Of a stretch of 9,643 nucleotides of DNA, positions 6,814-9,643 are shown one piece after another. The DNA lies in contig DATGUA010000070.1 of assembly GCA_035301545.1 (NCBI GenBank), positions 1-9,643 of the forward strand. The letters run 5' to 3'. This DNA is from DATGUA01 sp035301545. Its GTDB lineage: Bacteria > Bacillota > Clostridia > Tissierellales > Tissierellaceae. The notes under the pieces were generated by a model. It worked only from the letters and a program-made list of their open reading frames with translations. It searched no databases and was not told where the DNA came from. How positions within the stretch are numbered: the first letter of the stretch is position 1; each line of letters begins with the position of its first letter. A program made the translations under genes and the position numbers.

Positions 6814-7386
6814 ATGGAATATAGAAATGCTACATTTAATGATATTGGATCTGTAAAGGAACTACAAGAAGAATACCACGTATCAACTATCAGCGATATA
6901 GATAGACCTGATGGATTTGTAACTACTCTATTTACTGAAAAACAATTTAAAGAATTAATCCAAGAAGAAAACGGACTTGTTGTAGCTTGTGATGGAGACA
7001 AGATAGTAGGATATGCAATGGCTGCCTCTTGGGAATACTGGTCAGAATGGCCTTTATTTCAATATATGATAAAAGATTTATCTAATACTACATACTTAGG
7101 TGAAACCCTTTCTACAGAAAACTCTTATCAATATGGACCAATTTGTATTCATAAGGATTATCGTGGGACTAAGGTTTTACCTAATCTTTTTGAATTTTCT
7201 AGAATCCAGATGAAAGAAAGATATCCTATTTTAATTACCTTTATTAACCATATTAACCCTAGATCTTATAGAGCTCATAGTAAAAAATTAGATTTAGACA
7301 CTATTAAGGATTTTGAATTTAATAATAATCAATATTATGAATTAGGATATGATACATCAAAAAGGACTCCTGGATCAACTATATAA
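6814..7386 (+). CDS. GNAT-family N-acetyltransferase
   Basis: The product is 190 residues. The N-terminus (MEYRNATFNDIGSVKELQEEY) has the opening strand and helix of GNAT proteins. GLVVACDGDKIVGYAMA (54-70) gives strands 2-3, and YGPICIHKDYRGTKVLPNLF (107-126) corresponds to strand 4 and the acetyl-CoA loop. N148, S151 and H155 in the segment after strand 5 (FINHINPRSYRAHSKK) fit the usual Asn/Tyr-containing region. The acetyl-CoA loop reads RGTKVLPN, lacking the final Gly/Ala of the RxxGxG/A consensus, so activity is not certain. GGAGG lies 9 nt before the ATG. The substrate is unknown. It is divergent from the cupin gene and ended by a shared terminator facing the Fur-family gene. Confidence 0.82.
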   Translation: MEYRNATFNDIGSVKELQEEYHVSTISDIDRPDGFVTTLFTEKQFKELIQEENGLVVACDGDKIVGYAMAASWEYWSEWPLFQYMIKDLSNTTYLGETLSTENSYQYGPICIHKDYRGTKVLPNLFEFSRIQMKERYPILITFINHINPRSYRAHSKKLDLDTIKDFEFNNNQYYELGYDTSKRTPGSTI

Positions 7387-7395
7387 TTCTTTTCT

Positions 7396-7447
7396 ATAAT
7401 AAGAGCTATAATTTATTTAATAAATTATAGCTCTTATTATTATTTTT
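7396..7447. terminator. Long bidirectional terminator between convergent genes
   Basis: A 20-bp perfect stem joins ATAATAAGAGCTATAATTTA (7396-7415) to its complement (7421-7440) around a 5-nt loop, followed by a T-rich run on the plus strand and preceded by A/T-rich sequence for the minus strand. It serves both the acetyltransferase and the convergent Fur-family gene. Confidence 0.88.
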
Positions 7448-7455
7448 ATATTGTA

Positions 7456-7878
7456 TTATTGATTACAGTTATTGCATACTCCACTTACTAAAAATTGTCT
7501 CTCATCTATCCTAGAGCCTTTCATTTCTTTAGGTAGTTTAATATTCATATCCATAGGAATATCATAAATAGTTTTACATTTATCACATTTAAAATGTCCA
7601 TGATCATTTCTAATAGCTTCATATCTCATCTCATTATCATTTATATTAATAGCTCTTACTAAATCCTTATCAGTTAATAATTTCAAAGTATTGTAAACTG
7701 TAGTCTTAGATAAGGTTGGTATTTCCTCTGATAGATTCTTATATATTGTATCTACATTTGGGTGAACTTTGTCCCTATATAGATAATCATATACTCGTAT
7801 TCTAATATAGGAAGGTCTAATATCTCGCTTATTTAGTATATCAGTAATTTCCTTTTGTTTTGCTATCAACTTATTCAC
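7456..7878 (-). CDS. Fur/PerR-family metal-dependent transcriptional repressor
   Basis: The protein is 140 residues. The N-terminal winged helix includes RPSYIRIRVYDYL and the recognition-helix region LSKTTVYNTLKLL (57-68). The structural zinc site is complete: C98/C101 and C135/C138. Regulatory-site ligands by alignment to B. subtilis PerR are H39, E87, H93, H95 and D106. D106 matches the aspartate typical of PerR, while E87 replaces PerR Asp85, so the family is clear but PerR versus another Fur type is not settled. It is divergent from a peroxiredoxin gene, as expected for a peroxide regulator. The start is uncertain: the GTG at 7878 overlaps the best SD (GAGGTG), which would serve a TTG at 7869 (137 residues) with 6-nt spacing. 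Confidence 0.9.
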   Translation of the reverse strand: MNKLIAKQKEITDILNKRDIRPSYIRIRVYDYLYRDKVHPNVDTIYKNLSEEIPTLSKTTVYNTLKLLTDKDLVRAININDNEMRYEAIRNDHGHFKCDKCKTIYDIPMDMNIKLPKEMKGSRIDERQFLVSGVCNNCNQ

Positions 7879-7908
7879 CTCTCTTTTATAAATTATTTTA
7901 TTTTAGTA

Positions 7909-7937
7909 TTGACATAATCTTAAATATATAATATCAT
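7909..7937 (+). promoter_or_regulatory. Candidate promoter of the peroxiredoxin gene
   Basis: TTGACA (7909-7914), a 17-nt spacer and TATCAT (7932-7937) are on the plus strand, giving a leader of about 100 nt. A second possibility is TTGTCT (7989-7994) with TTATAT (8012-8017), closer to the gene and overlapping the right arm of the inverted repeat. The first has the better -35; either or both may be used. Confidence 0.5.
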
Positions 7938-7956
7938 AAATACATTAATAACACAA
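7928..7956 (-). promoter_or_regulatory. Candidate promoter of the Fur/PerR-family gene
   Basis: On the minus strand TTGTGT (7956-7951), a 17-nt spacer and TATTAT (7933-7928) precede the gene by about 50 nt. The -35 box overlaps the left arm of the inverted repeat at 7953-7992. Confidence 0.5.
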
Positions 7957-7992
7957 ATGTAATCATTCCAATTTTGCACTTATTACATTTGT
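7953..7992. repeat. 11-bp inverted repeat in the repressor-peroxiredoxin control region
   Basis: ACAAATGTAAT (7953-7963) and its exact complement ATTACATTTGT (7982-7992) are separated by 18 nt. The arms overlap candidate -35 boxes for the two diverging genes. This suggests a shared operator, or a leader hairpin if transcription starts near 7944. The arms do not match the PerR box consensus. Confidence 0.65.
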
Positions 7993-8044
7993 CTTATTTA
8001 GAAAATATTTATTATATATTAATAGTACTTATGGAGGTGGATTT

Positions 8045-8764
8045 ATGCCAGAAGAAATTAAAATTGGATGTGGATCTAATAAGTCTAATGATCCAAAAAT
8101 AAAAAAAGGAGAGAAACTTTCTCAGGATATAGAAACAAAGGAGGAAATGTCAATGATACAAGTAGGTAAACCAGCACCATCATTTAAAGCACAAGCTTAC
8201 CATGATGGTAAATTTATAAATGTAGATTTAGAAGATTATAGAGGTAAATGGGTATTATTATGCTTCTACCCTGGAGACTTTACTTTTGTGTGAGCTACTG
8301 AAGTATCAGCAGTTGCTGCAAAGCATGAAGAATTACAAGATTTAGATGTAGAAGTTCTATCTATGAGTGTAGATAGTCCATTTGTTCATAAAATGTGGAA
8401 TGATCATGAATTATCAAAAATAGTAGATAAAAATATTCCCTTCCCTATGGGATCTGATTCAGACGGTAGCATAGGAAAAATGTATGGTATTTATAATGAA
8501 GACGATGGTGTAGAAAATAGAGGTAGATTTATTATAGATCCAGATGGTATAGTTCAAGGATTTGAAGTTTTAACATCACCAGTTGGAAGAAACATAGTAG
8601 AAACTATTAGACAAGTTAAAGCATATCAACTAGTTAGAGAAACAAAAGAAAATGAAGTAACACCAGCTGGTTGGAAACCAGGTAAATCAACATTAAAGCC
8701 TGGCCCAGAACTAGTAGGTAATGTATGGAAAAAATGGAAAATCGAAGAAGATTTTGAAGATTAA
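8045..8764 (+). CDS. Selenocysteine-containing peroxiredoxin (AhpC/Prx1-like), UGA at 8291-8293 read as Sec83
   Basis: A thiol/selenol peroxidase reducing peroxides in the cytoplasm. The frame runs from 8045 to 8764 with one internal TGA at codon 83, exactly where the family has its peroxidatic cysteine: PGDFTFV-U-ATE against the usual PxxxTxxC. Sequence on both sides is intact and homologous (APSF, GKWVLLCFYPGDFTFV; then LSMSVDSPFVHK, GRFIIDPDG, and a C-terminal W-KPG segment), so this is recoding, not decay. A hairpin follows the UGA. Full length is 239 residues. The usual resolving cysteine (VCP before W-KPG) is replaced: EVTPAGWKPG. Apart from U83, only C9 and C73 remain. A second start at 8153 with AAGGAGG 8 nt ahead gives a 203-residue form beginning MIQVGKPAPSF, the normal Prx N-terminus. 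The start at 8045 has its own GGAGGTGG. Confidence 0.9.
8307..8318 (+). promoter_or_regulatory. Candidate bacterial SECIS hairpin
   Basis: CAGC (8307-8310) pairs with GCTG (8315-8318) around the loop AGTT. The loop begins 17 nt after the UGA codon and carries a G in its first two positions, as expected for the short SelB-binding hairpins that lie just downstream of Sec codons in bacterial mRNAs. The paired part is only 4 bp (5 if the loop is narrowed), so the exact structure is uncertain. Confidence 0.55.
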
Positions 8765-8813
8765 AGCATGTTCTGCTTGTATGATTAACAATTAAATTAA
8801 TATCTTTTACTTT

Positions 8814-8848
8814 AAGAGGGATAAATATTTATCTCTCTTTTGTTTTTT
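8814..8848 (+). terminator. Intrinsic terminator after the peroxiredoxin gene
   Basis: AAGAGGGATAA pairs with TTATCTCTCTT (one G-U pair) about the axis at 8826/8827, followed by TTTTGTTTTTT. It lies 50 bp after the stop codon and separates the peroxiredoxin from the hydrolase. Confidence 0.85.
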
Positions 8849-8880
8849 CGAAATTCTTATTTTATCTACTTTCTATTTAT

Positions 8881-8908
8881 ATGACATAATTATATAATAT
8901 AAGATAAT
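8881..8908 (+). promoter_or_regulatory. Candidate promoter of the alpha/beta hydrolase gene
   Basis: ATGACA (8881-8886), a 16-nt spacer and GATAAT (8903-8908) lie 30 bp before the start codon. The region is very AT-rich, so the match is only moderate. Confidence 0.35.
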
Positions 8909-8938
8909 ATCTAATGAAATACACAAAGGGTGGAGTAT

Positions 8939-9643
8939 ATGAGAAATAAAAGATCAAAATTAGAGCCTAAAATTTACAAGAGTAAAAAAGATACCCCTAA
9001 AGGAAACATTCTTTATTTTCATGGAGGTGGTTTTTTTCTTGGCGGTAAATATGATTTACCTAAATATCATATAGAACAAATAACCACAGCTGGATATAAT
9101 ATAATTTCTTTAAATTACCCATTAGCACCAGAATCAAAGTTTCCTATTATAATAGATTATATAATAGATAGTATAAATTCTTTTATTAAAAAAATTGATC
9201 AACCTTACTTTTTATGGGGTAGATCTGCTGGTGCATATCTATCATTATTAGCCTATGGAAAAGGTTTAGATAAAAAACCTAACGGAATCATCTCATATTA
9301 TGGATATGGATTATTAGTTTCAGATTGGTATAGCCAACCTAATCAAGAGTATCTAAAACAACCATTAATTAAAAAAGAATCTATTACAAATTTAATAGAA
9401 GATGATATGATATTAAGTTCACCAGTTAATCCTAGATATCTATTATATTTATACTCTAGACAAACTGGTAAATGGATAGATATGGTATCAGACACGTCAG
9501 TTGAAGATTTTGTAGATAAGTACAATCTAGAAAACTTTAGTTTAGAAAATTACCCACCAGTACTACTAGCCCATAACACTAAAGATTATGATGTTCCATA
9601 TAAAGAAAGTGTAGAACTTTCTAAAAAAATATCTAATTCAAGA
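8939..9643 (+). CDS. Alpha/beta hydrolase of the HSL-like (acetyl esterase) type, 3' end beyond the window
   Basis: 235 codons are open from the ATG at 8939 to the right edge with no stop. FHGGGFFLGG (27-36) carries the HGGG oxyanion-hole motif of hormone-sensitive-lipase-like esterases. LNYPLAPESKFP (58-69) is the family's 'Y-LAPE--FP' block. GRSAGAY (94-100) is the GxSxG nucleophile elbow with S96. TKDYDVPY (214-221) offers the acid, probably D216. The catalytic histidine should follow about 25-30 residues on and is outside the window. The substrate is unknown; a short-chain ester is likely for this family. No signal peptide is seen, so it is probably cytoplasmic. The start has a modest site (AAGGGTGGAG) 3 nt or more before ATG. 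It is monocistronic by position, since a terminator lies upstream. Confidence 0.85.
   Translation, partial: MRNKRSKLEPKIYKSKKDTPKGNILYFHGGGFFLGGKYDLPKYHIEQITTAGYNIISLNYPLAPESKFPIIIDYIIDSINSFIKKIDQPYFLWGRSAGAYLSLLAYGKGLDKKPNGIISYYGYGLLVSDWYSQPNQEYLKQPLIKKESITNLIEDDMILSSPVNPRYLLYLYSRQTGKWIDMVSDTSVEDFVDKYNLENFSLENYPPVLLAHNTKDYDVPYKESVELSKKISNSR

Noticed and set aside
6768..7001. Minus-strand open frame overlapping the start of the acetyltransferase gene
   Set aside because: It is antisense to a gene with a good ribosome binding site and recognisable fold; no homology is apparent.
8045..8293. Peroxiredoxin as two genes or a nonsense-mutated pseudogene
   Set aside because: The stop falls exactly on the catalytic residue, the frame continues without shift, both halves are well conserved, and a hairpin follows the UGA. 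Selenocysteine is the simpler reading.
9343..9525. Minus-strand open frame inside the hydrolase gene
   Set aside because: It is antisense to a gene with clear HGGG and GxSxG motifs.

Overview
This is an AT-rich window with strong AGGAGG-type ribosome binding sites, short intergenic hairpin terminators and a UGA-decoding (selenocysteine) peroxiredoxin. Together these suggest an anaerobic Gram-positive of the Clostridia, possibly the Tissierellales. That placement rests on composition and gene content only; no rRNA or other marker gene is present.

Layout. Minus strand, left side: the start of a YerC/YecD-type TrpR-like regulator (1-67, cut by the window edge), formate--tetrahydrofolate ligase (128-1798), a bidirectional terminator (1888-1914), and an AzgA/PbuG-type purine permease (1913-3217). 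The permease has a long leader (3218-3539) carrying a guanine aptamer, a ykkC-type aptamer best read as PRPP-responsive, and an intrinsic terminator. Minus strand, middle: a two-gene unit of a GloA-like VOC protein (5570-5953) and a 641-residue protein with an N-terminal cobalamin-binding motif and a barrel-like body (3603-5528). A terminator follows, then a small cupin (6172-6603). A GNAT-like acetyltransferase (6814-7386, plus) diverges from the cupin and converges on a Fur/PerR-family repressor (7456-7878, minus), with a long hairpin between them. Diverging from the repressor is the selenocysteine peroxiredoxin (8045-8764, plus). An alpha/beta hydrolase (8939 onward, plus) runs off the right edge.

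How the genes fit together. The ligase makes 10-formyl-THF, which purine synthesis consumes. The adjacent permease imports purine bases, and its leader seems to sense both a purine end product and the precursor PRPP, so the left part is linked to purine and one-carbon supply. The repressor and peroxiredoxin form a divergent oxidative-stress pair sharing a 166-bp control region with a large inverted repeat. The cobalamin protein and its VOC partner look like a small catabolic or repair unit of unknown substrate; this is the least explained part of the window.

There is no gene-free stretch above 300 bases except the permease leader (3218-3602), which is filled by the promoter, riboswitches, terminator and a palindrome. 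I saw no tRNA, rRNA, CRISPR array, insertion sequence or phage gene.
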